Source: Rhodococcus sp. 06-235-1A (lineage in GTDB: Bacteria; Actinomycetota; Actinomycetes; Mycobacteriales; Mycobacteriaceae). Taken from it: a stretch of DNA of 64,000 nucleotides. Below are positions 7,307-15,715 of this stretch, one piece after another. The stretch covers positions 1 to 64,000 of the forward strand of contig NZ_NOYI01000007.1 of NCBI RefSeq assembly GCF_002258785.1, read 5' to 3'. Positions within the stretch are counted from its first letter, which is position 1. Each line of letters starts with the position of its first letter. A program made the position numbers and the translations under genes. The notes under the pieces are model-generated. The model ran no database searches. It worked only from the letters and a program-made list of their open reading frames with translations, and had not been told where the DNA came from.

Positions 7307-7629
7307 CCGGCCTGTCCACACACGTGCTCGACGCCACCTCGGGGACACCGGCGGTAGGGATGCGGGTTCGGTTGTTCCACCCCGAGAAGGGCGAGATCTC
7401 CACCGCGACCACCGATGGAGACGGACGCATCGGCGAGGTCGTTCCCGGGCCGATGGATCAGGGTATCTACCGTCTCTCGTTCGACACGGGCGACTATTTC
7501 GAGGCAACGGCGACACCCAATTTCTACCCGGAGGTGTCCATCTCGTTCACCGTGACCGATCCCGATGCCCACTATCACGTCCCATTGCTGTTGTCCCCCT
7601 TTGCTTATTCGACCTATCGCGGGAGCTGA
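7303..7629 (+). CDS. 5-hydroxyisourate hydrolase (transthyretin-like)
   Basis: 108 residues, the normal length. It hydrolyses 5-hydroxyisourate, the product of uricase, to OHCU. The N-terminal L-S-T-H-V-L-D motif holds the catalytic His, the middle has the conserved G-R-I-G and Y-F region, and the protein ends in Y-R-G-S, the diagnostic C-terminal tetrapeptide that separates HIU hydrolases from vertebrate transthyretin. Starts at a GTG overlapping the OHCU decarboxylase stop and ends two bases before the uricase start, so the three genes form a tight operon. Confidence 0.95.
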   Translation: MTGLSTHVLDATSGTPAVGMRVRLFHPEKGEISTATTDGDGRIGEVVPGPMDQGIYRLSFDTGDYFEATATPNFYPEVSISFTVTDPDAHYHVPLLLSPFAYSTYRGS

Positions 7630-7630
7630 C

Positions 7631-8551
7631 ATGACCGACCTGACCGGCAAGATCGTCCTCGGATCCAATCAGTACGGCAAAGCGGAGAACCGTGTGGTGC
7701 GGATCTATCGGGACTCGCCTCGGCACGAGATCCACGACATCAACGTCTCGAGCGCGCTACGCGGCGACTTCTCCCCCGCGCATCTGGTGGGCGATCAGTC
7801 CAATGTTCTTCCCACCGACACCCAGAAGCAGACCGCCTACGCGTACGCCAAGACCAAGGGCCTACTGCACCTGGAGAGTTACGGCCTCGATCTGGCTCGC
7901 CACTATGTCGACGACGTCGAGCCGGTCGAGGGTGCCCGCATCGAACTCGAGGAGTACGCCTGGGCTCGCGCGGTGATCGACGGCGTCGAACACGACCACA
8001 CATGGACGCGCAAGGGCGAGGAGATCCGAACGGCGGCGGTCACTATCGAGGGCAAGGGCGATGCGCAGCAGACGTGGGTGATCAGCGGCTTCAAGGAGCT
8101 GGTGATTCTCAAGTCCACGGGGTCGGAGTTCCACGGCTTTCTCGAGGACGACCTGACGATTCTCGAGCCCACCACCGACCGGGTGATGGCGACGTCGCTG
8201 ACGGCACAGTGGCGGTACACCACCACCGATGTCGAGTGGGACGACGTGTACGCGGGCGTGAAGGCGACGATGATCGAGCGATTCGCGAATCTACAGTCGC
8301 TGGCCCTCCAGCAGACTCTGTACGCCATGGGCGAGGCGGTGCTGGAGAAGTACCCGTTCATCGCCGAGATCTCGATGTCGGCACCGAACAAGCATCACTT
8401 CGTCTACGACCTGGGCAAGTTCGGCATCGAGAACAACCTGGAGGTGTTCAACGCGGACGATCGCCCGTACGGTCTGATTCAGGCAACGGTCGAACGCGAG
8501 GACGCTCCGGACGCCGGAAATGCCTGGCGCACATACTCCGTCGTCGGATAG
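7631..8551 (+). CDS. Urate oxidase (uricase), cofactor-free
   Basis: 306 residues, normal length for two tandem tunnelling-fold domains. It oxidises urate with O2 to 5-hydroxyisourate and H2O2 without metal or flavin. The N-terminal L-G-S-N-Q-Y-G-K-A-E-N-R-V-V-R-I holds the conserved lysine region, L-P-T-D-T-Q-K-Q-T holds the Thr-Asp pair near the active site, and the C-terminal half carries S-M-P-N-K-H-like S-A-P-N-K-H-H-F. No peroxisomal-type tail, as expected in bacteria. Last gene of the operon that starts at the permease. Confidence 0.95.
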   Translation: MTDLTGKIVLGSNQYGKAENRVVRIYRDSPRHEIHDINVSSALRGDFSPAHLVGDQSNVLPTDTQKQTAYAYAKTKGLLHLESYGLDLARHYVDDVEPVEGARIELEEYAWARAVIDGVEHDHTWTRKGEEIRTAAVTIEGKGDAQQTWVISGFKELVILKSTGSEFHGFLEDDLTILEPTTDRVMATSLTAQWRYTTTDVEWDDVYAGVKATMIERFANLQSLALQQTLYAMGEAVLEKYPFIAEISMSAPNKHHFVYDLGKFGIENNLEVFNADDRPYGLIQATVEREDAPDAGNAWRTYSVVG

Positions 8552-8561
8552 AGCGCTGTGC

Positions 8562-9194
8562 TCACGAGTGCAGAGCCGCAGACCACTCCACCAACGGGGT
8601 CAGGGCACGCCAGGCGTCGCGCACCTTCGTCGCGGCCTTGGGTGTCTCCAGCCACGCTGGTGAGCCGAAATGCTTACCGGCGGTGAGCGACTTGTGGCGC
8701 AGAAGGTCGATCCGTGGGTGATCGAGCTCGTATCCCCGCGGCTTGGTCTTGAGCTTGTCGCCGCCGATCTCGTAGCCGGCCTTCGTCAGCGTCGCCAGTA
8801 TCCGTTCGAGCTCGGCCCCGCGCACGTCGTCGTCGACGGTGTTGCGGTAGCGGGCAATGCCGTCGGTCGAGGAGTTGTAGAAGCCGCCGGCGACGAACAA
8901 CCCGGCGGGATCGATCTGCACGTAGTAACCGAGACTGTCACCGCGAGCGACGAAGCCGCCCTGATGGGTCTTGTACGGTGTCTTGTCCTTGGAGAATCGA
9001 ACATCACGGTACGGGCGGAAGACCTTGGCACTACCGAACTCCGATTCGAGGTTCGCGAGCAACGCTGTCATCGGTCCCTTGACCGCGTTGTCGTAGACAT
9101 CCTTGTGTTCGTTCCACCAGAGCTTGCTGTTGTCGGCTTCGAGGTCCTCGTAGAAGTCCAGGGCAGCGAAAGGTATTCCGGTGAAGCCAGTCAT
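8562..9194 (-). CDS. DUF2461 family protein
   Basis: 210 residues, the usual length of DUF2461 (TIGR02453). Typical motifs: F-L-x-F-Y-E-D-L-like F-Y-E-D-L-E-A-D-N-S-K-L-W-W near the start, R-D-V-R-F-S-K-D-K-T-P-Y-K-T-H-Q-G in the middle, and Y-V-Q-I-D-P-A-G-L-F-V-A-G-G-F-Y. The family is widespread with no proven activity. It ends ten bases from the end of the uricase gene on the opposite strand and is probably not part of purine catabolism. Confidence 0.85.
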   Translation of the reverse strand: MTGFTGIPFAALDFYEDLEADNSKLWWNEHKDVYDNAVKGPMTALLANLESEFGSAKVFRPYRDVRFSKDKTPYKTHQGGFVARGDSLGYYVQIDPAGLFVAGGFYNSSTDGIARYRNTVDDDVRGAELERILATLTKAGYEIGGDKLKTKPRGYELDHPRIDLLRHKSLTAGKHFGSPAWLETPKAATKVRDAWRALTPLVEWSAALHS

Positions 9195-9203
9195 CGTTCG
9201 ATC

Positions 9204-10772
9204 CTATGCCGCTCCCGTGGCCGACGAACGAGGGATCGACTGCAACGCGAGATACACGTCCAGTCTGTCTGCCGTGGAACCCAGATCACGGCCGAGCAAC
9301 TCCTCGACCCTCTTGATTCGGTACCGGACGGTGTTGAGGTGAACATGCAACGACTCCGCGGTTCGGTTCCACGATCCACCGGTGGCGAGAAACTCACGAA
9401 GGGTGTCGGTCAGGCCTGCGTCGGTACGCCGGTCGTACTCGAGCAGAGGAGCAAGAACATGTTCGACGAACGACCGACGCACCTCGTCCGGTAACGCCGA
9501 GAGCATCGACACCGCCGAGGTCAGCTGCGCACCCGCGGTAACCGTCACCGGGCCGGTCCCCTGCCTGCTCACTTCGAGTGCGTGACGGGCAGATCGAAGC
9601 GCGCCGTCGACGGTGATACCGGTTGCTTCCGAGCTGACGCCCACGAGCAGACGGCTGTGTCCGATTCCGGAACCCAAGCGGCTCAATCGAGTTCGCAGGG
9701 TCTGCGCGAAGTTCGGATCGTCGGTGTTCACGATCGCGACGATGTCGCCGTGCGAGCTGCACCCGACGCAGCCACCTCCGAACGAGGTCAGCGTGTCGCT
9801 GAGAACGGTGCGCAGCATCTCGCGCAGGTCGATCCGACCGCTGTGGACGACCCGTACGACGACGAGCGAGCGATCCGGGTCGACACCTGCCTGACGCAAC
9901 CGTGTGAGTGCTTCGGGCCTGGTGCTGTCGGCTTCGATCAACGCCACTGCCTGGTCGGCGATCTCGCGCCGGACCAGCCGTCCCTCTTCGCGTCGAGCAC
10001 GATCGAGGGCGGCGATGGCAGCGAGTTGCCCGAACGCGTCGGAGATGGCAGGTCGGAACGTCGCCAGGTCACCCGCCACCGCGAGGAACCACCGTGTGGT
10101 CCGCTGCGCGAGCGACGGTCCCACGCCGAAGATGCTGTAGGTTCCGCCGTCGCTGAGAGTGGTTGTCGTGGGCAGTCTTTCGGAGGACAGTGCGGAGTGC
10201 GTCAACGTGTCGACGTCGGCGTCGGTGAACGCCGAGACCTCGGCCACCAGCCGACGTCCGGTCGCCGTGAATATCAGACACGCCATTCCGGTTTCCCTGG
10301 AGGTGTGCAGCGCCAGCTCGTCGAGCGCCCTGCCGTCCGCGATCGCGGTGAGCAGCTGACGTTGCCGCACGAGCGCTGTATTCAGCGAGGCGATTCGGTC
10401 ACCGGTGACGCGGCCGACGAGAAACTCGGTCACCTCGCCGAACGAGACGGTCTCGGGTACCGCGAGCAGAGGGAGTCCGTGCCGCTCGCAGGCATCGATC
10501 AGGTCGGGAGGAACGTGGCCCAGCAATCCTTCCCCGGCAGCAAGCGCCGAGGCCCCGGATTCGGCGACGGCCTGGACGAACACTTCGCTGTCGGCGGGCG
10601 CTCGATGCCACACGAGTCCGGTGATGACCAGTTCGCCGCCGGCGATGTAGCGCGACGGGTCGGGCAGATCTGTCGTGTACGTCCACTTCAAGGTGCGGCC
10701 GATCGCGTCCGCGTCGGAAGTGAGCAGTCGAATGCCGAGCTGCGTGGCGTCGAGCAAGTCCTTGACCTGCAC
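9204..10772 (-). CDS. PucR family transcriptional regulator
   Basis: About 522 residues. The N-terminal ~120 residues are the purine catabolism regulator-like domain (V-K-D-L-L-D-A-T-Q-L-G, then I-A-G-G-E-L-V-I-T-G). A middle domain of unknown ligand follows, then a C-terminal HTH_30 (about 455-515) with L-x-V-H-L-N-T-V-R-Y-R-I-K-R-V. PucR of Bacillus controls purine degradation in response to its intermediates. Here it lies between the uricase operon and the divergent xanthine dehydrogenase operon, so it is the likely regulator of both. The GTG at 10772 is preceded by GGGGGAGGAA, which decides the start. Confidence 0.88.
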   Translation of the reverse strand: MQVKDLLDATQLGIRLLTSDADAIGRTLKWTYTTDLPDPSRYIAGGELVITGLVWHRAPADSEVFVQAVAESGASALAAGEGLLGHVPPDLIDACERHGLPLLAVPETVSFGEVTEFLVGRVTGDRIASLNTALVRQRQLLTAIADGRALDELALHTSRETGMACLIFTATGRRLVAEVSAFTDADVDTLTHSALSSERLPTTTTLSDGGTYSIFGVGPSLAQRTTRWFLAVAGDLATFRPAISDAFGQLAAIAALDRARREEGRLVRREIADQAVALIEADSTRPEALTRLRQAGVDPDRSLVVVRVVHSGRIDLREMLRTVLSDTLTSFGGGCVGCSSHGDIVAIVNTDDPNFAQTLRTRLSRLGSGIGHSRLLVGVSSEATGITVDGALRSARHALEVSRQGTGPVTVTAGAQLTSAVSMLSALPDEVRRSFVEHVLAPLLEYDRRTDAGLTDTLREFLATGGSWNRTAESLHVHLNTVRYRIKRVEELLGRDLGSTADRLDVYLALQSIPRSSATGAA

Positions 10773-10974
10773 TGCTGTTCCTCCCCCGGCCCGGAGCCAG
10801 CTGAGCGAGTCGGACACAGCTGAGCGTGTACGAAGAAACAGTATGTGTGGGTTGTTTCCGCCGAGTTTCGGGCGTATCGCCGAACGACCGAAGATCGGTA
10901 ACAGATACTCATTACAGTTCGAGACGACACATTGGGTGGCGGATCTGCCGGCGAGGACGAGGTGAGCGAAAGCC
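10773..10974. promoter_or_regulatory. Divergent promoter region, pucR-like gene / xanthine dehydrogenase
   Basis: A 202-bp non-coding region that must hold promoters for both directions. It is locally AT-richer (around 10830-10860 and 10900-10930). Only weak symmetry is seen (CCGA-aga-TCGG around 10884-10900), too short to call an operator. The binding site of the PucR-like protein is expected here by position. Confidence 0.45.
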
Positions 10975-11787
10975 ATGGATCTCGGTACTGTCGACGACAT
11001 ACTCGTTCCTGGCTCCCGCGCGGACCTACCGCCCGGACGCGCGGACACCGCCGTGCTCGCGGGCGGTACCTGGCTGTTCTCGGAGAGGCAGGATCACCTC
11101 GGCACTCTCGTCGACATCACTGCCTTGGGCTGGGAACCGTTGACCGTCACCGAGACCGGCCTCGAGATCGCCGCGACGTGCACCATAGAGGCTCTCGCGC
11201 GCTACACCTCGCCGTGGCCTGCCACCGTGCTGTTTTCCCGCTGTGCTGCAGCGTTGTTGGCCTCGTTCAAGATATGGAAGACCGCGACGGTCGGTGGCAA
11301 CATCGCACTGGCCCTCCCCGCCGGTGCGATGATCTCGTTGACCGCAGCCCTCGACGGCGTCGGGCTGGTGTGGTCGAGCGAGGGCCCCGAGCACGACTAC
11401 CGCATCGCGATCGCAGATCTGGTCACCGGGCCGCATGCCAACGCCCTACGGCCGGGAGATGTACTGCGAAGCATCGAGATTCCGTTGCACGCGCTCGAGG
11501 CGAGGACGGCGATGCGCAAGCTCGCACTGTCGCCACTCGGCCGCTCGGCCGCGGTGGTGATCGGCCGAGTCGACACCGGCGGCGAATTCGTCCTGACGGT
11601 CAGTGCGTCCACCGTCCGTCCGTTCGTTCTACGCTTTCCGGCTCTGCCGACAGCGCGCGAACTCGACGACGCGCTCGCCGAGACCATCGACCCCCAGCAC
11701 TGGTACGACGACCCCCACGGCGCACCGGACTGGCGTCGACACATCAGTTGTGGTGCAGCGCAGCAGATTCGCGAGGAGTTGTCATGA
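10975..11787 (+). CDS. Xanthine dehydrogenase FAD-binding subunit
   Basis: 270 residues. It carries the FAD-binding fold of the molybdopterin dehydrogenase family: T-A-V-L-A-G-G-T-W-L, and T-A-T-V-G-G-N-I-A in place of the common A-T-x-G-G-N. It passes electrons from the iron-sulphur domain to NAD+. The start ATG is preceded by GAGGTGAGCGAAAG. It overlaps the next gene by four bases (ATGA), so the two subunits are translated together. Confidence 0.88.
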   Translation: MDLGTVDDILVPGSRADLPPGRADTAVLAGGTWLFSERQDHLGTLVDITALGWEPLTVTETGLEIAATCTIEALARYTSPWPATVLFSRCAAALLASFKIWKTATVGGNIALALPAGAMISLTAALDGVGLVWSSEGPEHDYRIAIADLVTGPHANALRPGDVLRSIEIPLHALEARTAMRKLALSPLGRSAAVVIGRVDTGGEFVLTVSASTVRPFVLRFPALPTARELDDALAETIDPQHWYDDPHGAPDWRRHISCGAAQQIREELS

Positions 11788-14498
11788 TATTCGACATCAA
11801 CGGTGTACCGACCGAAGTCTCTCCCCGCCCGGGTCAGTGCCTGCGCACAATGCTGCGTGAGCACGAACATTTCGAGGTGAAGAAAGGCTGCGACGCGGGC
11901 GATTGCGGCGCATGTTCGGTGCTCGTCGACGGTGAACCGGTGCATTCGTGCATATTCCCCGCGTTCCGGGCGGCCAACCGATCCGTCACCACCGTCGCGG
12001 GGCTCGGTACACCGGACGACCTCCATCCGATGCAGCGTCGGTTCGTCGAGGCCGCCGGGTTCCAGTGCGGATTCTGCACCGCGGGAATGGTCGTCACCGC
12101 TTCGACACTGACCGAGGAGGATCTGGACGAGCTTCCCGAGCGGCTGAAGGGAAACCTGTGCCGCTGCACCGGGTATCGCGCCGTATCCGACGCCGTCTGC
12201 GGCGTGGTCAACACCGAGAAGTCCGTCGACGGTCCGGCGTGCGGACGGTCCCTCGCGGCACCCGCCAGTACGCGCATCGTCACCGGAACCGAGCCCTACA
12301 CACTCGACCACGCCCCTCCGGGGTTGCTGCACGCCAGTGTGCTCGGAAGTCCACACGCGCACGCACGCATCGTCTCCATCGATACCACCGCGGCCGAGCA
12401 GGTTCCCGGGGTGCAGCTGGTGCTCACCGCGAAAGACAGCCCGGCAACCGCATTCTCGACGGCTCGCCACGATCGCCGCGTCGACGATCCGGACGACACC
12501 CACGTGCTGGACACCGTCGTGCGCTTCATCGGCCAGCGGGTGGCCGTCGTGGTCGCAGATTCGGTCGCGGCTGCGCAGGAGGGGTGCCGCGCATTGATCG
12601 TCGAGTACGACGTGCTGCCCGCAGTGTTCGATCCCGAGTCCTCACTCGCACCCGGCGCACCGAAGATTCACGGCGACAAGGACGCGTCGGCCCGGATCGC
12701 CGATCCGTCTCGCAATCTGGTGGCCGAGTTGCACGGCAGTACCGGCGATGTCGACGCAGCTGTCCGCGACGCGGTGGCGGTGGTCACCGGTCGGTGGACG
12801 ACGCAGCGAGTTCAACACGTACACCTGGAGACGCACGGCACCATCGGGTGGTTGGACGAGAACGGGAAGCTGAATCTGCGCACCAGCACACAGGTTCCGT
12901 TCTTGGTGCGCGACGAGATCTGCGAGATCTTCGGATTGCCTCGAGATCGGGTTCGCGTGTTCACCGCTCGAGTCGGCGGCGGCTTCGGTGGCAAGCAGGA
13001 GTTGCTCACCGAGGACGTGGTGGCACTGGCAGTGCTCCGCACCGGTAGACCCGTGCAGTTCGAATTCACGCGGACCGACGAGTTCACCGTCTCACCGTGC
13101 CGTCACCCGTTTCGGGTCGACGTCACCGCTGCCGCGGGTGCCGACGGTCTACTGACCGCCCTGTCGATCGATGTGCTCACCGATGCCGGTGCCTACGGCA
13201 ACCACAGTGCCGGTGTGATGTTCCACGGGTGCGGCGAATCCGTGGCGATCTACCGGTGCGCCAACAAGCGGGTCGACGCGAAAACCGTGTACACCAACAA
13301 CATTCCGTCCGGAGCCTTCCGCGGCTACGGACTGGGACAGGTGATGTTCGCGATCGAATCGGCGATGGACGATCTCGCGCGCGAGATCGACGTCGATCCG
13401 TTCGAGTTTCGCCGACGTAATGTGATCGTCCCCGGCGACGACATCGTCGCTGCCCACCTCGAGGAAGACGACCTGCAGTTCGGCAGCTACGGCCTCGATC
13501 AGTGCATCGATCTCGCGGAGGCCGCGCTGCGACGGGGTAACGGTGAACATGCCCCGGCGGGGTGGAAAGTCGGCGAAGGGATGGCGGTGGCGATGATCGC
13601 CACCATTCCGCCACGCGGACACCGCGCCGAGACATCGGTGGTCTTGCTCCCGGAGGGTCGATACGAGATCCGCGTCGGGACAGCGGAATTCGGAAACGGC
13701 ACCACCACCGTGCACACCCAGATCGCAGCCAGCGAGCTGTGCACCTCGGTCGAGCGAATTCTCGTCGATCAGTCCGACACCGACTCCACCACCTACGACA
13801 CGGGCGCGTTCGGTTCGGCAGGCACCGTGGTGGCAGGCAAAGCGCTCTATGCAGCTGTTCGAGCGATGTCTGCCCGCATCCTGAACCTCGCCGCGACCGC
13901 GACAGGACACCGGTATTCGGACTGCACACTGGGGCCGGAGGGCGTGCGGTGCGGAGATCGATTCGTCACCCTCGACGAGATACTGGAACGGGCGGGGGGC
14001 TTCCTGGTCACCGAGGGGAACAGCGGCGGGCTACCGCGTTCTCTGGCGTTCAACGTGCAGGCATTTCGGGTGGCGGTACACGAGGACACCGGCACCGTGA
14101 AGATTCTGCATTCGGTGCAGAGCGCGGACGCAGGGACCGTGATGAACCCGCAGCAGTGCCGCGGGCAGGTGGAAGGCGGCGTCGCTCAAGCGATCGGAAG
14201 CGCGCTGTACGAGGAAATTCGCACCGACGGTGCCGGTCTGGTCACCACCGATTCGATCCGCAGCTATCACGTCCCGCAGTTGGCAGACATTCCTCGTACG
14301 GAGGTCCTGTTCGCCGACACGTACGACCGGTTGGGCCCGTTCGGCGCGAAGTCGATGAGCGAGTCGCCGTACAACCCGGTCGCTCCCGCGTTGGCGAACG
14401 CCATCCACGACGCCGTGGGGGCCAGACTCTACGACCTGCCGATGTCCTCGGACCGCGTCTGGCGGGCAGTCAGCGGTCGTAGAACGTCTGCAGAATGA
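11784..14498 (+). CDS. Xanthine dehydrogenase, fused 2Fe-2S and molybdopterin-binding subunit
   Basis: 904 residues. Residues 1 to about 155 are the two-[2Fe-2S] domain (C-D-A-G-D-C-G-A-C-S-V with a later C; then C-G-F-C-T-A-G-M and C-R-C-T-G-Y). After a short linker, the rest is the molybdenum cofactor domain: G-G-G-F-G-G-K-Q-E, G-A-F-R-G-Y-G-L-G-Q, G-A-F-G-S-A-G-T, and F-G-A-K-S-M-S-E-S-P with the likely catalytic Glu. Oxidises hypoxanthine/xanthine to urate, feeding the uricase operon. Many actinobacteria keep these as separate genes, so the fused arrangement with a separate FAD subunit is notable. Its last 29 bases overlap the convergent Lrp gene. Confidence 0.9.
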   Translation: MIFDINGVPTEVSPRPGQCLRTMLREHEHFEVKKGCDAGDCGACSVLVDGEPVHSCIFPAFRAANRSVTTVAGLGTPDDLHPMQRRFVEAAGFQCGFCTAGMVVTASTLTEEDLDELPERLKGNLCRCTGYRAVSDAVCGVVNTEKSVDGPACGRSLAAPASTRIVTGTEPYTLDHAPPGLLHASVLGSPHAHARIVSIDTTAAEQVPGVQLVLTAKDSPATAFSTARHDRRVDDPDDTHVLDTVVRFIGQRVAVVVADSVAAAQEGCRALIVEYDVLPAVFDPESSLAPGAPKIHGDKDASARIADPSRNLVAELHGSTGDVDAAVRDAVAVVTGRWTTQRVQHVHLETHGTIGWLDENGKLNLRTSTQVPFLVRDEICEIFGLPRDRVRVFTARVGGGFGGKQELLTEDVVALAVLRTGRPVQFEFTRTDEFTVSPCRHPFRVDVTAAAGADGLLTALSIDVLTDAGAYGNHSAGVMFHGCGESVAIYRCANKRVDAKTVYTNNIPSGAFRGYGLGQVMFAIESAMDDLAREIDVDPFEFRRRNVIVPGDDIVAAHLEEDDLQFGSYGLDQCIDLAEAALRRGNGEHAPAGWKVGEGMAVAMIATIPPRGHRAETSVVLLPEGRYEIRVGTAEFGNGTTTVHTQIAASELCTSVERILVDQSDTDSTTYDTGAFGSAGTVVAGKALYAAVRAMSARILNLAATATGHRYSDCTLGPEGVRCGDRFVTLDEILERAGGFLVTEGNSGGLPRSLAFNVQAFRVAVHEDTGTVKILHSVQSADAGTVMNPQQCRGQVEGGVAQAIGSALYEEIRTDGAGLVTTDSIRSYHVPQLADIPRTEVLFADTYDRLGPFGAKSMSESPYNPVAPALANAIHDAVGARLYDLPMSSDRVWRAVSGRRTSAE

Positions 14499-14907
14499 TC
14501 GTGCTGCGGGTCTGGACGTTGGCAGTGGCTCGGATCTCCTGCAGCAGACGCTCCAGCGCCCGCGGCGACTCGACTCGCACCAACAACACGTAGCTTTCCT
14601 CGCCGGCAACCGAATGACACGACTCGATGGCCGACAGATGCTTCAATCTCGCTGGAGCGTCGTCCGGTTGAGCCGGATCGATCGGAGTGATGGCGACGAA
14701 CGCCGACAGCGGCCGGCCCAGGGCCTCCGGGTCCACCTGCGCCGTGTACCCACGGATCACGCGCCGTGACTCGAGCCGCCTGACTCTGGATTGAACGGCG
14801 GAAACGGACAGGGAAGCTTTCTCCGCCAGCGTCGCCAGAGTGGCGCGGCCGTCGGACACAAGCTCGTCGATGATCAAGCGATCGACGCGATCGAGATTTT
14901 CACTCAC
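14470..14907 (-). CDS. Lrp/AsnC family transcriptional regulator
   Basis: 145 residues. The N-terminal HTH (about 5-55: V-D-R-L-I-I-D-E-L, then L-S-V-S-A-V-Q-S-R-V-R-R-L-E) is followed by an AsnC/RAM domain (A-F-V-A-I-T, C-H-S-V-A-G-E-E-S-Y-V-L-L-V-R-V). Such proteins sense amino acids or related metabolites as octamers. The target is unknown. Its 3' end overlaps the convergent xanthine dehydrogenase gene by 29 bases, so antisense transcription between them is likely. Confidence 0.88.
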   Translation of the reverse strand: MSENLDRVDRLIIDELVSDGRATLATLAEKASLSVSAVQSRVRRLESRRVIRGYTAQVDPEALGRPLSAFVAITPIDPAQPDDAPARLKHLSAIESCHSVAGEESYVLLVRVESPRALERLLQEIRATANVQTRSTIILQTFYDR

Positions 14908-15004
14908 TTGCGCAATCTAGCCCAGATCCGAGAAGAATCAGCGCGCAGGACCGATTCTGCTGATCGAATCGGTGTTTTCGCCTCTTTCCGTTCGGACACC
15001 GGTG

Positions 15005-15715
15005 TCATACGAACAGAGGGGGCAAGGCGAGAACCATGACCGCCGACCAACTGACGTGCGTCAGGATCGGAGCCAGAATTCCGCCGGATGCGCGCCGCTG
15101 CAGACCCATCACGTACCCCAGCAGCACGGCGGCGAAGCCGAGCATCGGATTACCCGAGGCGAGGGTGGCGATCGCGTAGATGACGGTCGAGATGATCACC
15201 GGGTTCTTGACGCCGATCGCCGAGTACAGCGCTCCGCGGAAGAAGATCTCCTCTGCGACACCATTGAGCAGCGCGATGAACACGATGAGCACCAGTGAGC
15301 CGACTCTGGCGTGCGCGAGCACGTTCTCGGTGAAGTCGGCCAGCGGCGGAATCTGTCGAACGACGAGACCGCCGAGCATGAACACCCCACCGACGGCGAG
15401 ACCGATCAGGATGGGAGTGACGATCGGCCTTCGGATCGACCCGCCGACCACGATGCGTCCCAGATGCAACGGACCCGAGAGCAGTCCGCCCACCGTCCAC
15501 ACCGCCGCCAGCACCAGGGTCAGTGCGTAGAACGACGGATCCCCCGGCTCGGCCTTGAGCGAGAAGTAGAGCACCGTGGCCCCGAGCACCAAGGTGATCA
15601 CCACGACGATCCGCCGCTTGCGGAATGCGGCGTCGGATTCTCGGTGATCGCGTTCGACAGGATCGACCAGAGCGGACTTCATCACGTTCAGCGCGGTCGT
15701 CGACCACGTTCCCAT
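15005..15715 (-). CDS. CPBP family intramembrane glutamic endopeptidase
   Basis: About 236 residues with six to eight hydrophobic segments. The Abi/CPBP signature is complete: A-E-E-I-F-F-R-G-A-L (EExxxR motif), a second motif with F-x3-L-G around F-A-A-V-L-L-G-Y-V-M-G, and L-A-P-I-L-T-H-V-S-W with the third-motif His. Family members are membrane proteases related to Rce1, sometimes linked to bacteriocin self-immunity; no bacteriocin gene is seen nearby. The ATG at 15715 shares one base with the stop of the upstream gene (TGATG), which decides the start and implies coupling. Confidence 0.85.
   Translation of the reverse strand: MGTWSTTALNVMKSALVDPVERDHRESDAAFRKRRIVVVITLVLGATVLYFSLKAEPGDPSFYALTLVLAAVWTVGGLLSGPLHLGRIVVGGSIRRPIVTPILIGLAVGGVFMLGGLVVRQIPPLADFTENVLAHARVGSLVLIVFIALLNGVAEEIFFRGALYSAIGVKNPVIISTVIYAIATLASGNPMLGFAAVLLGYVMGLQRRASGGILAPILTHVSWSAVMVLALPPLFV

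Noticed and set aside
9582..10823. 413-codon plus-strand ORF opposite the PucR gene
   Set aside because: Shadow of a complete regulator with an HTH; composition typical of an antisense frame.
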